From contig NZ_JBBBNY010000011.1 in assembly GCF_037137055.1 (NCBI RefSeq), positions 1-64,000 of the forward strand: DNA of 64,000 nt. Reading direction: 5' to 3'. This DNA is from Frateuria_A yonginensis. GTDB taxonomy: Bacteria; Pseudomonadota; Gammaproteobacteria; Xanthomonadales; Rhodanobacteraceae. A program made the translations under genes and the position numbers. The notes below the pieces were generated by a model. It did not search any database, was not told where the DNA came from, and saw nothing but the letters and a program-made list of their open reading frames with translations. Below, piece by piece: positions 17,847 to 26,196 of the stretch. The number at the start of each line of letters is the position of its first letter. Position 1 is the first letter of the stretch.

Positions 17847-19112
17847 TCAGGCGGGCTCGGCGGCCGGATCGGTGCCGTTGCGCTGGGCGAGCTTGCTGGC
17901 GTACATGGCGCGGTCGGCGGCCGCGTACAGGCGCGTCTCGTCCTGGCCATCGTCGGGATAGAGCGCCAGGCCGATGCTTGCGCCGATCGACAGGCGATGC
18001 CCCTGGAAGTCGGTACTCGCCTCCAGTGCCCGCGCCAGGCGGTCGGCGCGCGCCTCGGCCGCTTCGCGATCGGCCACCTCGGTGAGGATCGCCGCGAACT
18101 CGTCGCCGCCCAGGCGCGCCAGCGTGTCGCCGGCGCGCACGCCCTGCTGCAACTGCTGCGCCACGAAGCGCAGCAAGGCATCGCCGGCGGCATGGCCCAG
18201 CGTGTCGTTGATGCGCTTGAAGTCGTCCAGGTCGATCACCAGCATGGCGATCCGGCCGCGGCTGTCGCGCGCCCGCCGCAGCGCGTGCTCGAGCCGGCGC
18301 GCGAACACGCGGCGATTGGGCAGGCCGGTCAGCTCGTCGTGCTGGGAGGCGTGTTCGGCCTGGCCGATCTGTTCCTCCAGCAGGGTGAAGATCAGGCCGG
18401 TGGCGACCAGGAACTTGGGCAGGTTCCAGGCCTCGTTCTCGATGCCCCAACCGTCCAGCCAGGGCGTCAGCGCGGAGGCCACCGGAAACACCGCCGCCCA
18501 CGCGACGAAGCTGACCGTGGTGAACAGCACGCCCACGGTCGGGCGGGCCGCGCCGCGGTAGAAGCAGAACGCGACCGCCAGGTAATGCCAGAACAGCATC
18601 CAGTTGAGCGCCTGTTCGATCCTCCCCTGCCAGGCGAGCAGCCCCTGCAGCGCGTAGATGCCGACCAGGACCGGCTGCCACCAGCGCGGCCGGCGACGGT
18701 CGCGGCGAAACACCCAGGCGGTCGAGAGCAGGCCGAGCACGGTGCAGCCGAGAAACGGCAGCGGCGCCTCCACACCGTAGGCGGCCAGCACGAAGAAGGC
18801 GACGTCCGGAGCGGCGGCGAGCAGGGTAATGCCGAGGTCGTACCACCAGGCGGGGCGGCTGTCCGAGCCGGCCCAGACGAAGGCGACGCTGGTCAGCAGC
18901 AGCATCGAGAGCGACACGGCCAGCGCCGCGTCGGCGCCCGGCCCGGCCGACAGGTTGCGCTCGACCATCTGCGCCACGATGTGGACCAGGATCATCGCCC
19001 AGCCCACCAGCCAATAGCGCAGGCGCGTCTGTCGCGTGCGCTTGAGCAGGGACGCGAACACCATGACCAGCCCGCCAATGGCCAGGAAATCGGGTACGAC
19101 GGACAGGTTCAA
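17847..19112 (-). CDS. Membrane diguanylate cyclase (GGDEF)
   Basis: Inner-membrane c-di-GMP synthase of about 421 aa. Six to seven hydrophobic helices cover roughly residues 5-230, followed by a GGDEF domain with HDELTGLPNRRVF and intact GGDEF. RAGD sits five residues before GGDEF, matching the RxxD product-inhibition site. The start is uncertain. I place it at a TTG (LNLSVVPDFL) because GGAGGG precedes it by about eight bases; alternatives are GTG codons at 19133 or 19127 and an ATG at 19253, whose first 40 residues look non-coding. Convergent with the GGDEF-EAL gene, 9 bp apart. Confidence 0.85.
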   Translation of the reverse strand: MNLSVVPDFLAIGGLVMVFASLLKRTRQTRLRYWLVGWAMILVHIVAQMVERNLSAGPGADAALAVSLSMLLLTSVAFVWAGSDSRPAWWYDLGITLLAAAPDVAFFVLAAYGVEAPLPFLGCTVLGLLSTAWVFRRDRRRPRWWQPVLVGIYALQGLLAWQGRIEQALNWMLFWHYLAVAFCFYRGAARPTVGVLFTTVSFVAWAAVFPVASALTPWLDGWGIENEAWNLPKFLVATGLIFTLLEEQIGQAEHASQHDELTGLPNRRVFARRLEHALRRARDSRGRIAMLVIDLDDFKRINDTLGHAAGDALLRFVAQQLQQGVRAGDTLARLGGDEFAAILTEVADREAAEARADRLARALEASTDFQGHRLSIGASIGLALYPDDGQDETRLYAAADRAMYASKLAQRNGTDPAAEPA

Positions 19113-19277
19113 CTCAAGGCCCTCCACGAGCACCCGGAATCTCCGGGACAAGCCTTCGGAACGGTATCGGCCAGGCGGATACCAGCTTGAGTCAAGCGGC
19201 AGGCGCTCCGCAACGCAAGCGCAGGACCGTGCGGTCTTCTGCGCTCTGCGCACGGGCGCGCCTGCCAGCCTGCCGGA

Positions 19278-21908
19278 TCAGGCCACGTCCACATCGAGCG
19301 CAGCCTGTACCTTGGCCAGCAGATCTTCCTCGCTGAACGGCTTGCTGATGATCCGCTCGTCCCCCACCTCCCTGAGCGTGGCGAAATCCGCGTAGCCGGT
19401 GATGAACAGCACCGGCAGCGCTGGGCGCTTCGCATGCGCCTCGCGCGCCACCTCCGAGCCGTTCATGCCAGGCATCGCGTAGTCCATCAGCATCAGATCG
19501 ATCGCACGTCCCTCGCGCTCGAGCACGTCCAGTGCGGCACCGCCGCTGCCCGCCTCGACCACCTGGTAGCCCTGCTCGGCGAGGATGGCCGCGGTGACCT
19601 CGCGCACGTCGGCGTCGTCGTCGACCAGCAGGATCCGGCGGCGTGCCGGCTCCGGCTCACGCCGCGCCGCACTGGCCACGGCCTCTTCCGCCTTATCGGC
19701 CGAACCGTCCGCGCGCGGCAGGTAGACCTTGACCGAGGTGCCCTCGCCCAGCCGCGTCTCGATCCGCACGCCACCGCCGGACTGCTTGGCGAAGCCGTAC
19801 ACCTGCGCCAGCCCCAGGCCGGACCCCTTGCCGACCTCCTTGGTGGTGAAGAACGGTTCGAACGCGCGCGCCAGCACTTCGGGCGTCATGCCGCTGCCGT
19901 GGTCGGTGACCGCTACCATCACGTAGTCGCCCGGTCCGGGCTCCTCGGGCCGGCGCGCGGGCTCGCGCAAGGCCACGTTGGCGGTTTCCACGATCAGCTC
20001 GCCGCCGACCGGGGAGGCGTCGCGCGCGTTGATCGCCAGGTTCAGGATCACCAGCTCGATCTGCGTAGGGTCCACCAGCGCCGGCCACAGCCCGTGCTGC
20101 AGTTTCATCGACAGCTGCACCGAACCGCCCATGGAGCTCTGCAACAGGTCGCGCATGCCGGCCACGATGCCGTTGAGGTCGACCGCCTTGGCCTCCAGCC
20201 GCTGCCGCCGCGAGAAGGCGAGCAGCTGGGTAGTGAGCTTGGCGCCACGTGCGGCGGCCTCCTTCATGTAGCCCAGCCGCTGGCGCAGTCGCGGGTCGAT
20301 GCCCGGGCCATTGAGCGCGCGTTCGAGGATGCCGATGTTGCCGCTGATCACGGTCAGCAGGTTGTTGAAGTCGTGCGCCACGCCGGAGGTGAGCTGCCCG
20401 ACCGCCTCCAGCCGCTGCATCTGCCGCAGCGTGGCCTCGACCCGCTCGCGTTCCTCGATCTGCGCCAGCAACTGGCGGTTGGTGGCGGCCAGCTCCGCGG
20501 TGCGTTCGGCCACGCCGCGCTCGAGCGCCTCCTGGGCCTGGTGTTCCAGCGTACGGTCGCGCAGCACCTTGAGGTAGCCGAGCAGCCGGCCTCCACCGTT
20601 GCGCAGCGGCATCATCAGCCCGCTGGCGAAGAAGCGCGAGCCGTCCTTGCGCACGTGCATGCGATCGTCGACCGCGCGGCCGCTTTCCGCGGCGCGCTTC
20701 ATCTCCTGCCGGGGGATGCCCTGCGCGCGCTCCTCGGGCGTGTAGAAGATGTCGGCCGGCTTGCCCAGGACTTCCTCCTCGCACCAGCCCAGCAGCTGTT
20801 CGGCGCCGGGGTTCCACAGGGTGATCCGCCCTTCCAGGTCCAGCGTCAGGATGCCGTAGCCAGTGGTGCATTCGAGGATCAGCTTCAGCCGTTCGCTGGT
20901 GGCGCGCAGCGCCGTTTCCGCACGGGCGCGCTCCACCGCGGCCCAGGTCCGTTCGGCGGCTTCGCGCACGATCGCCTCGTCCTCGTCGGTCCAGTGCCTT
21001 GGCGTGCGCTGCTGGACGGAGAGGAACGCCGCCAGCCGTCCTCCCTTGACCAGCGGCACGGTCAGGCTCGCGCGCAAGCCGCCCAGGGAGTGGTGCGTCC
21101 TGGCCGCGTCGCTGTCGATCCGCCCGTCCTCGAACGGGTCGCTGACGCGCAAGGTACGGCCGGTCAGGGCTTCGGCCACCAGCCGGGGGCCGAACTCGCT
21201 GAGGCGATGCCGGCCCACGCCGGTCGGCATGTCGCCACGCACCCAGTCCCTCTCCACGGTGAAGTACTCGCCGGTGTCGTCGAGCTCCGCGTAGCCGACG
21301 CGGTCCGCACGCAGGTGCCGGCCCAACCGGCGGGCCGCCTCCGCCATCACCTCGCGCGGGTCGGTCAGGTTGCGCAGCGCGTCGCCCAGCCGCGAGCGGA
21401 AACGCTGGCGGCGCTCGGCCAGCACCCGCTCGGTGGTCTCGACCGCCTGGTTGATCAGGCCGGCCACGCTGCCGTCCCCGTCGCGCAACGGGCCGATCCA
21501 GTAATCGAAGTAGGCGCGCTCCGGGTAGCCGTGCCGCTCCAGCAGGACGCAGGCGTCCCGCAGGCAGCTGGGTTTGCCGTGGCGGGCCTGCTCGACCATG
21601 GGCTCGGTGAGCCTGCGCGCCTCCGGCCACACGTCCTGGAAGGGTCGCCCCAACGCCTCGGGCTTGCCGCCGAGCAACGGCCGGTAGGCGTCGTTGTACA
21701 GGCAGGTGAGTTCCGGGCCCCATCCCAGGGCGATCGGCAGTTCGCTCTCCAGCATCATCGCCGCGAACGAGCGCAACGCGCCCGGCCACGAGGCGATCGG
21801 CCCGAGCGGGGTCGCGGCCCAGTCGAACGCGCAGATGCGCGCGCCCATCTCTCCGCCGTCGGCAAGGAAGGCGCCCCCCGCTGACGCTGGCGTGAAGGAT
21901 CCCGACAA
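19278..21908 (-). CDS. Hybrid sensor histidine kinase with PAS, GAF and receiver domains
   Basis: 876-aa soluble hybrid kinase. The N-terminal PAS-like domain (WAATPLGPIASWP) is closely related to that of the HWE kinase at 12661. A GAF domain (about residues 165-330, RHLRADRVGYAELDDTGEYF) follows, then a PAS domain (about 350-470), a HisKA domain with GVAHDFNNLLTVISG (His near 511), an ATPase domain (NLAINARDA, DHGSGM, GKGSGLGLAQVYG), and a C-terminal receiver (LLVDDDADV, phospho-Asp in LMDYAMPGMNG near 807). I use a TTG start (LSGSFTP) preceded by AAGGAG; an ATG at 22049 would extend over the CRP-like site. It could phosphorylate itself and an unlinked partner. Confidence 0.88.
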   Translation of the reverse strand: MSGSFTPASAGGAFLADGGEMGARICAFDWAATPLGPIASWPGALRSFAAMMLESELPIALGWGPELTCLYNDAYRPLLGGKPEALGRPFQDVWPEARRLTEPMVEQARHGKPSCLRDACVLLERHGYPERAYFDYWIGPLRDGDGSVAGLINQAVETTERVLAERRQRFRSRLGDALRNLTDPREVMAEAARRLGRHLRADRVGYAELDDTGEYFTVERDWVRGDMPTGVGRHRLSEFGPRLVAEALTGRTLRVSDPFEDGRIDSDAARTHHSLGGLRASLTVPLVKGGRLAAFLSVQQRTPRHWTDEDEAIVREAAERTWAAVERARAETALRATSERLKLILECTTGYGILTLDLEGRITLWNPGAEQLLGWCEEEVLGKPADIFYTPEERAQGIPRQEMKRAAESGRAVDDRMHVRKDGSRFFASGLMMPLRNGGGRLLGYLKVLRDRTLEHQAQEALERGVAERTAELAATNRQLLAQIEERERVEATLRQMQRLEAVGQLTSGVAHDFNNLLTVISGNIGILERALNGPGIDPRLRQRLGYMKEAAARGAKLTTQLLAFSRRQRLEAKAVDLNGIVAGMRDLLQSSMGGSVQLSMKLQHGLWPALVDPTQIELVILNLAINARDASPVGGELIVETANVALREPARRPEEPGPGDYVMVAVTDHGSGMTPEVLARAFEPFFTTKEVGKGSGLGLAQVYGFAKQSGGGVRIETRLGEGTSVKVYLPRADGSADKAEEAVASAARREPEPARRRILLVDDDADVREVTAAILAEQGYQVVEAGSGGAALDVLEREGRAIDLMLMDYAMPGMNGSEVAREAHAKRPALPVLFITGYADFATLREVGDERIISKPFSEEDLLAKVQAALDVDVA

Positions 21909-22039
21909 GGCCACACTCCTTGCAGGCGTCCCTGCCCACCCGTATCGCTGGCCGGGTCGGTGCCATGGCGGCGCGCCCGGGCTGGCCGGACCCGCGCCCT
22001 GCGCCGGCTTCGGCGGTGGCATCCGCCCGGACCGCACAA

Positions 22040-22055
22040 TGTGACGCACATCACA
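22040..22055. promoter_or_regulatory. Perfect CRP/Clp-type palindrome
   Basis: TGTGACGCACATCACA is an exact TGTGA-N6-TCACA site. It sits between the divergent starts of the hybrid kinase (about 130 bp) and the thioredoxin-reductase-like gene (about 125 bp). In Xanthomonadales the matching regulator would be Clp, a CRP homolog that responds to c-di-GMP. The match is seen; the binding is inferred. Confidence 0.65.
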
Positions 22056-22173
22056 CTATGCAGGGCTCGCTGTCGGCGCTCCGGCAAAGGCTTGTGAGCG
22101 CTGGATCGTCGGCAACCCGGCGACGCCCGCTTCACGGCGGCGCGGTCCATGCTCGCGACTTTGCGAGCCACCC

Positions 22174-23073
22174 ATGCCCGACGCGCCTCTCGACTGCCTG
22201 ATCATCGGGGCCGGCCCGGCCGGCCTCACCGCCGCCACTTACCTCGCCCGGTTCCGCCGGCACCTGCTGCTGGCCGATGCCGGCGCCAGCCGGGCGCGCT
22301 GGATCCCGGCGAGCCACAACTGCCCCGGCTTTCCCTTCGGCGTGGCCGGCAACGAGCTGCTGGCGCGCTTCCGCCTGCAGGCCGACGCCTACGGCGTGCC
22401 GCGGGCCGAAGCCCGCATCACGCGGCTGCAGCGCCATGCCGAGGGCTTCATCGCCAGCGACGGCGAGCGGCACTGGCAAGCCCGTACCGTGATCCTCGCC
22501 ACCGGCGTCGTCGATCGCCTGCCGCGCCTGGAGGGCCTCGAGGAGGCGATCGCCCAGGGCGTGGTGCGGCTGTGCGCGGTGTGCGATGCCTACGAGGCAC
22601 GCGACGACATGATCGGCGTGCTGGCGCCGGTCGAGGCGGCGATCGACCATGCCGCGTTCCTGCGCACCTTCTCGCGGCGCGTGTGCGCGCTGGCCACCGA
22701 TCAGGACACGCCCGGCCGCCGATGGCAGGAGCGCGCGGCGGCGGCCGGCGTGGAACTCTGGCCGGCGCCCGTCGCACTGACCCTGGCCGAGGGCGCATGC
22801 GAGGCGCGTTTCCCCGACGGCCGGCACCTGCGCCTGGACACGCTCTATCCGGTGCTCGGTGCGGATGCCCAGTCCGGCCTGGCGGCCGCCCTGGGCGCCG
22901 AACTCGATGGCGAGGGCGCACTGGTGGTGGATGCGCACCTGCAGACCACGGTGCCCGGCCTGTACGCGATCGGCGACGTGGTCAGCGCGCTCAACCAGAT
23001 CAGCGTAGCGGTAGGCCACGCGGCGATCGCGGCCACCGCGGTGCACCGGGGCTTGCCGCCGAACTACTGCTGA
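22174..23073 (+). CDS. Thioredoxin-reductase-like FAD oxidoreductase with degenerate NADPH site
   Basis: 299-aa flavoprotein of the class II pyridine nucleotide-disulfide family. The FAD site is intact: IIGAGPAGLTAATYLARF at residues 10-27, ILATGV, and a C-terminal TTVPGLYAIGDVV. A redox pair is present as CAVC (134-137) in the position of the TrxR CATC. The second Rossmann motif, where TrxR has GGGxxA, reads MIGVLAPVEAAID and lacks the glycine repeat, and the Arg-rich NADPH 2'-phosphate motif (HRRxxxR) is missing. It may use another electron donor or act on another disulfide. Divergent from the hybrid kinase. Confidence 0.85.
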   Translation: MPDAPLDCLIIGAGPAGLTAATYLARFRRHLLLADAGASRARWIPASHNCPGFPFGVAGNELLARFRLQADAYGVPRAEARITRLQRHAEGFIASDGERHWQARTVILATGVVDRLPRLEGLEEAIAQGVVRLCAVCDAYEARDDMIGVLAPVEAAIDHAAFLRTFSRRVCALATDQDTPGRRWQERAAAAGVELWPAPVALTLAEGACEARFPDGRHLRLDTLYPVLGADAQSGLAAALGAELDGEGALVVDAHLQTTVPGLYAIGDVVSALNQISVAVGHAAIAATAVHRGLPPNYC

Positions 23074-23130
23074 GCCGGCGGCAGCCGCTTGCGCAGGCGG
23101 TGCACGCGCCGGCCCCGCCTGCGCAGCGCC

Positions 23131-23961
23131 TCAGCTGCGGGACGGGGCCGGGAGCGAGGCCCCGGTCAGCCGGGCGCGGATCGCGCGCAGCTTGGCCTTG
23201 GCCTTGGCCTCGTCGGCCGGGCCCAGGCGCATCATCATCTTCTGGCCGGCCGAGCGCGATTCCAGCGCCGGGTCGGCATAGCGGAAGAAGACCTTGGGCT
23301 GCACCAGCGACGCGGGCGTCTGCAGGTCGGGCGCCGCCAGCATGTCGTCGATCGCCGCGACGAGGCGGTCGTTGAAGTAGCCATGCGGGTAACCGAGATC
23401 CCGGTAGGCCTGCTGGAACAGCGGGTAATGGCCGACATACCAGGCCACCAGCGTCTGCGGATCGGCACCTTCCAGCACGCGCATGTAGGGCGCGTAGCGT
23501 TCGGCGTTGCGCGGGCTGAGGACGAAGCCGCCTTCGGCCGGCTCGACCACGAAGCTGCCCTTGGGCGGCTTCACCGGCATGAGGTTGCTCGCCACGCTCT
23601 GCCGCGGCAGCGCATCGACGGTGGCCACGATGCGGCGGATGATCTGGTCGCGATACAGCAGGCCGCCGAGCCGGTCACCACCGGCCATCCCGAGCAGGGC
23701 CTCGGCGACACTGGGATCGCTCGCGTCCAGTGCCGGCAACGGCGCCGTGGTGGCCGGCGCGGGACCCGCCTGCGCAATCGGATGGCGGATCGCGCTCGAC
23801 GCGGCCGCCGGCCCGGCACTGGCCGCCGCAGCCGGCGCCCGGGTGACCGCGGTCGGCTCGACCTGCGTCGCCTTGCGCCAGATGAACACGCCGATCGCGA
23901 TGGCCACGATCACCACCACGCCGGTCACCAGCCACTGTCCGATCGAGGATCGCTTCTTCAA
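23131..23961 (-). CDS. DUF3014 membrane-anchored protein
   Basis: 276-aa protein of unknown function. A short basic N-terminus is followed by one transmembrane helix (about residues 10-28, WLVTGVVVIVAIAIGVFIW) and an Ala/Pro-rich linker (about 35-75). The conserved periplasmic domain contains DQIIRRIVATVDALPR, then PYMRVLEGADPQTLVAWYVGHYPLFQQAY and GYPHGYFNDRL, a pattern I recognise as DUF3014. No catalytic residues are evident. Likely anchored in the inner membrane facing the periplasm. Confidence 0.85.
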   Translation of the reverse strand: MKKRSSIGQWLVTGVVVIVAIAIGVFIWRKATQVEPTAVTRAPAAAASAGPAAASSAIRHPIAQAGPAPATTAPLPALDASDPSVAEALLGMAGGDRLGGLLYRDQIIRRIVATVDALPRQSVASNLMPVKPPKGSFVVEPAEGGFVLSPRNAERYAPYMRVLEGADPQTLVAWYVGHYPLFQQAYRDLGYPHGYFNDRLVAAIDDMLAAPDLQTPASLVQPKVFFRYADPALESRSAGQKMMMRLGPADEAKAKAKLRAIRARLTGASLPAPSRS

Positions 23962-24035
23962 GGTGCTTCACCTGCTCTCGAGGGATGTCCGCCTCCCTGC
24001 ATACTGCTGGTGGTGGCGATGTGCAAGTCGCGCCG

Positions 24036-24725
24036 CTATGCCGCCACGCCGAACAGCAGGCCCACGCCCGTGGTCAGGGCCATCGCCAGCGCCCCCCAGA
24101 ACGCGATCCGCCAGGCGCCCACGCCCACGGGAGCGCCGCCCATCCGCGCGGCCGCCGCGCCGAGCAATGCCAGGCAGGCCAGCGACACGCCGAACACCCA
24201 GGCCAGCAGCGCGGTACGGACCAGCGCCGCCACCAGCAGCGGCAGCACCGCGCCGAGCGCGAAGCTCGCGGCAGAGGCCGCCGCGGCCTGCAGCGGGCGA
24301 GCCTTGAGCACCTCGGTGATGCCCAGTTCGTCGCGCGCGTGGGCGTCCAGCGCATCGTGCGCCATCAACTGCTCGGCCACCTGCCGCGCCAGCGCCGGCT
24401 CCAGTCCGCGGCCCACGTAGATCGCCGCCAGCTCGCGATGTTCGGCATCCGGACTGCTGGCCAGTTCCTCGCGCTCGCGGGCGAGCTCCGCCTGCTCGCT
24501 GTCCGCCTGCGAGTGCACCGAGACGTATTCGCCGGCCGCCATCGACATGGCGCCGGCGACCAGCGCCGCGATGCCGGCGACCAGGACGGCGTGCCGGTCC
24601 GCCTGCGCGGCCGCCACCCCCATCACCAGACTGGCGGTGGAGACGATACCGTCGTTGGCGCCCAGCACGGCGGCGCGCAGCCAGCCCATGTGGCCGGTCC
24701 GGTGCGTTTCCCGATGGCGGCGCAT
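24036..24725 (-). CDS. VIT1/CCC1-family Fe2+/Mn2+ transporter
   Basis: 229-aa integral membrane protein of the vacuolar iron transporter family. Landmarks: LRAAVLGANDGIVSTASLVMGVAAA at the N-terminus (helix 1 with the conserved N and D), AGAMSMAAGEYVSVHSQ (helix 2 with metal-binding Met and Glu), an E-rich cytoplasmic insertion (residues about 75-125, DSEQAELAREREEL), and three further helices. It probably exports or stores Fe(II) or Mn(II). The start at MRRHRETHR is supported by GGGGGAGA just upstream; an ATG 33 bases further out is less likely. Confidence 0.9.
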   Translation of the reverse strand: MRRHRETHRTGHMGWLRAAVLGANDGIVSTASLVMGVAAAQADRHAVLVAGIAALVAGAMSMAAGEYVSVHSQADSEQAELAREREELASSPDAEHRELAAIYVGRGLEPALARQVAEQLMAHDALDAHARDELGITEVLKARPLQAAAASAASFALGAVLPLLVAALVRTALLAWVFGVSLACLALLGAAAARMGGAPVGVGAWRIAFWGALAMALTTGVGLLFGVAA

Positions 24726-24939
24726 GCGCTCTCCCCCGTTGCGGTCCTGCGCGAGCATAGCCGGCCCGCCGCACGGCGGTCGAACCCTGCGCCAACGATA
24801 CCGGGAGCGCCCGACCGTCGGAGCGGGAACACAGGCCGGAGATGCGCACCGCTCCGCGCTGCGAAGCGGCTGGCGGCTTTACGGCGCGGTCACCGCGATC
24901 GTCTCAGTATCCGGGCATCCCGCTTCCGGAGAAAACGCC

Positions 24940-25287
24940 ATGCCCACGCCGACGCCTACCGGTCCCGGCCCGGACACCGGCACCACCGCCAACCCCGCGG
25001 TCAGCGGCAGCGGCACCGGCATGGGTGCCGGCAGCCCTGCTGGCCCCGGTGCGACCGGCGGGGTACAGGCGGGCACCGTCAACGACGCCGCCCAGGGCGC
25101 GATGGCCGGCAGCGCGGCCGATCCCAGCCTGGGCAGCGGCGCGGCCGTGCCCGAGCAGGGCAACCGCATGGGCGATGCCGCCACCGGAGGCGCTCCCGGC
25201 ATGCAGGCGGCCCCTTCGGGCGGTGCGCCGCTGGAGCCGTTCGAGCTCCCCTACAAGGTGATCACGCCACCGAGCCGGGGACGCTGA
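24940..25287 (+). CDS. Gly/Ala/Pro-rich low-complexity protein, unknown
   Basis: 115-aa protein with no recognised domain. It is rich in Gly, Ala, Pro, Thr and Ser (TPTPTGPGPDTGTT, then SGSGTGMGAGSPAG) with a less biased end PLEPFELPYKVITPPSRGR. A GGAGAAAA lies before the ATG, which supports translation. There is no signal peptide or membrane helix. It may be disordered. The composition could also arise from unselected GC-rich sequence, so its reality is uncertain. Confidence 0.5.
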   Translation: MPTPTPTGPGPDTGTTANPAVSGSGTGMGAGSPAGPGATGGVQAGTVNDAAQGAMAGSAADPSLGSGAAVPEQGNRMGDAATGGAPGMQAAPSGGAPLEPFELPYKVITPPSRGR

Positions 25288-25344
25288 CCACACCCGGCCC
25301 GAGGACCGGGACGGTTGCGGGAGGCCTGCCGGGGCCCAAAGAAG

Positions 25345-25366
25345 AACGGGCGCCGAAGCGCCCGTT
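25345..25366 (-). terminator. Hairpin terminator after rplI
   Basis: Inverted repeat AACGGGCGC / GCGCCCGTT around CGAA; on the transcribed strand the loop is C(UUCG)G, a very stable tetraloop. A pyrimidine-rich CTTCTTTG run follows. It lies 27 bp beyond the rplI stop. Confidence 0.75.
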
Positions 25367-25392
25367 CCTTTCGTCAAGCGGGATGGGGCGGC

Positions 25393-25842
25393 TTACTTCT
25401 CGCCGACCACGATCACCTTGATCTGCGTCTGCACGTCGGCGTGCAGGGCGATCGTCACCTCGTACTCGCCGGTGTTGCGGATCGGGCCTTCACCCTGGAT
25501 CACCTCACCCTTGCCGACCTTGTGGCCGGCCGCTTCCAGGGCCTCGGCGATCTCGCGCGGGCCGACCGAGCCGTACAGCTTGCCCTCGGGACTGGCATGC
25601 GCGGTGATGGTGACCTCGGTGCCTTCCAGCTTGGCCTTGCGGGCTTCGGCATCGGACAGCAGCGCGTTGGCCTTGGCTTCGTACTCGGCGCGGCGCTTCT
25701 CGAAGGCTTCGAGATTGGCGGCCGTGACCGGCACCGCCTTGCCCTGCGGCAGGAGGTAGTTGCGACCGTAGCCCGGCTTCACCTTGACCTTGTCGCCAAG
25801 ATTGCCGAGGCCGCGGACTTTCTCGAGAAGAATCAGTTCCAT
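25393..25842 (-). CDS. rplI: 50S ribosomal protein L9
   Basis: 149 aa, the normal length. The N-terminal signature MELILLEKVRGLGNLGDKVKVKPGYGRNYLLPQGKA is diagnostic. It is followed by the connecting helix (EAFEKRRAEYEAKANALL) and a C-terminal domain with LYGSVGPREIAEAL. Binds 23S rRNA at the base of the L1 stalk and helps maintain reading frame. It is last in rpsF-rpsR-rplI, about 106 bp after rpsR, and that gap holds a repeat hairpin. Confidence 0.98.
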   Translation of the reverse strand: MELILLEKVRGLGNLGDKVKVKPGYGRNYLLPQGKAVPVTAANLEAFEKRRAEYEAKANALLSDAEARKAKLEGTEVTITAHASPEGKLYGSVGPREIAEALEAAGHKVGKGEVIQGEGPIRNTGEYEVTIALHADVQTQIKVIVVGEK

Positions 25843-25912
25843 GGGTCTTTCCTTTCGTTAGCGCCGGTGAGGCCGGCGCAGCCGTGGAGGTTGTCCGAAC
25901 TGGGTCGTCGAG

Positions 25913-25935
25913 CCCCCTCTCCCCATCGGGGAGAG
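25913..25935. repeat. CTCTCCCC-ATC-GGGGAGAG intergenic hairpin repeat
   Basis: Perfect 8-bp inverted repeat (25917-25924 and 25928-25935) in the rpsR-rplI gap. The GGGGAGAGGG core recurs at about 63738 in the gene-free end of the window, so it looks like a second dispersed repeat family. No T-run follows on the transcribed strand, so it is not an obvious terminator. Confidence 0.55.
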
Positions 25936-25948
25936 AAAAGGGGCATCG

Positions 25949-26179
25949 TCAGACGTCGTGGTTGTCGGTGTACGGCAGCAGCGCCAGGAAGCGGGCCCGC
26001 TTGATCGCGGTGGCCAGCTGGCGCTGGTAGCGCGCCTTGGTGCCGGTGATGCGGCTGGGCACGATCTTGCCGTTCTCGGTGATGTACTGGCGCAGCGTGT
26101 TGAGATCCTTGTAGTCGATCTCCTTCACGTTTTCGGCCGTGAAGCGGCAGAACTTGCGGCGGCGGAAGAACTTGGACAT
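25949..26179 (-). CDS. rpsR: 30S ribosomal protein S18
   Basis: 76 aa. Diagnostic sequence FFRRRKFCRFT at the N-terminus, then IDYKDLNTLRQYITENGKIVPSRITGTKARYQRQL. It binds 16S rRNA together with S6, whose gene is 17 bp upstream on the same strand. No priB lies between them, unlike in enterics, as is normal in Xanthomonadales. Confidence 0.98.
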   Translation of the reverse strand: MSKFFRRRKFCRFTAENVKEIDYKDLNTLRQYITENGKIVPSRITGTKARYQRQLATAIKRARFLALLPYTDNHDV

Positions 26180-26196
26180 GGCTGGGTGCTCCTGGA

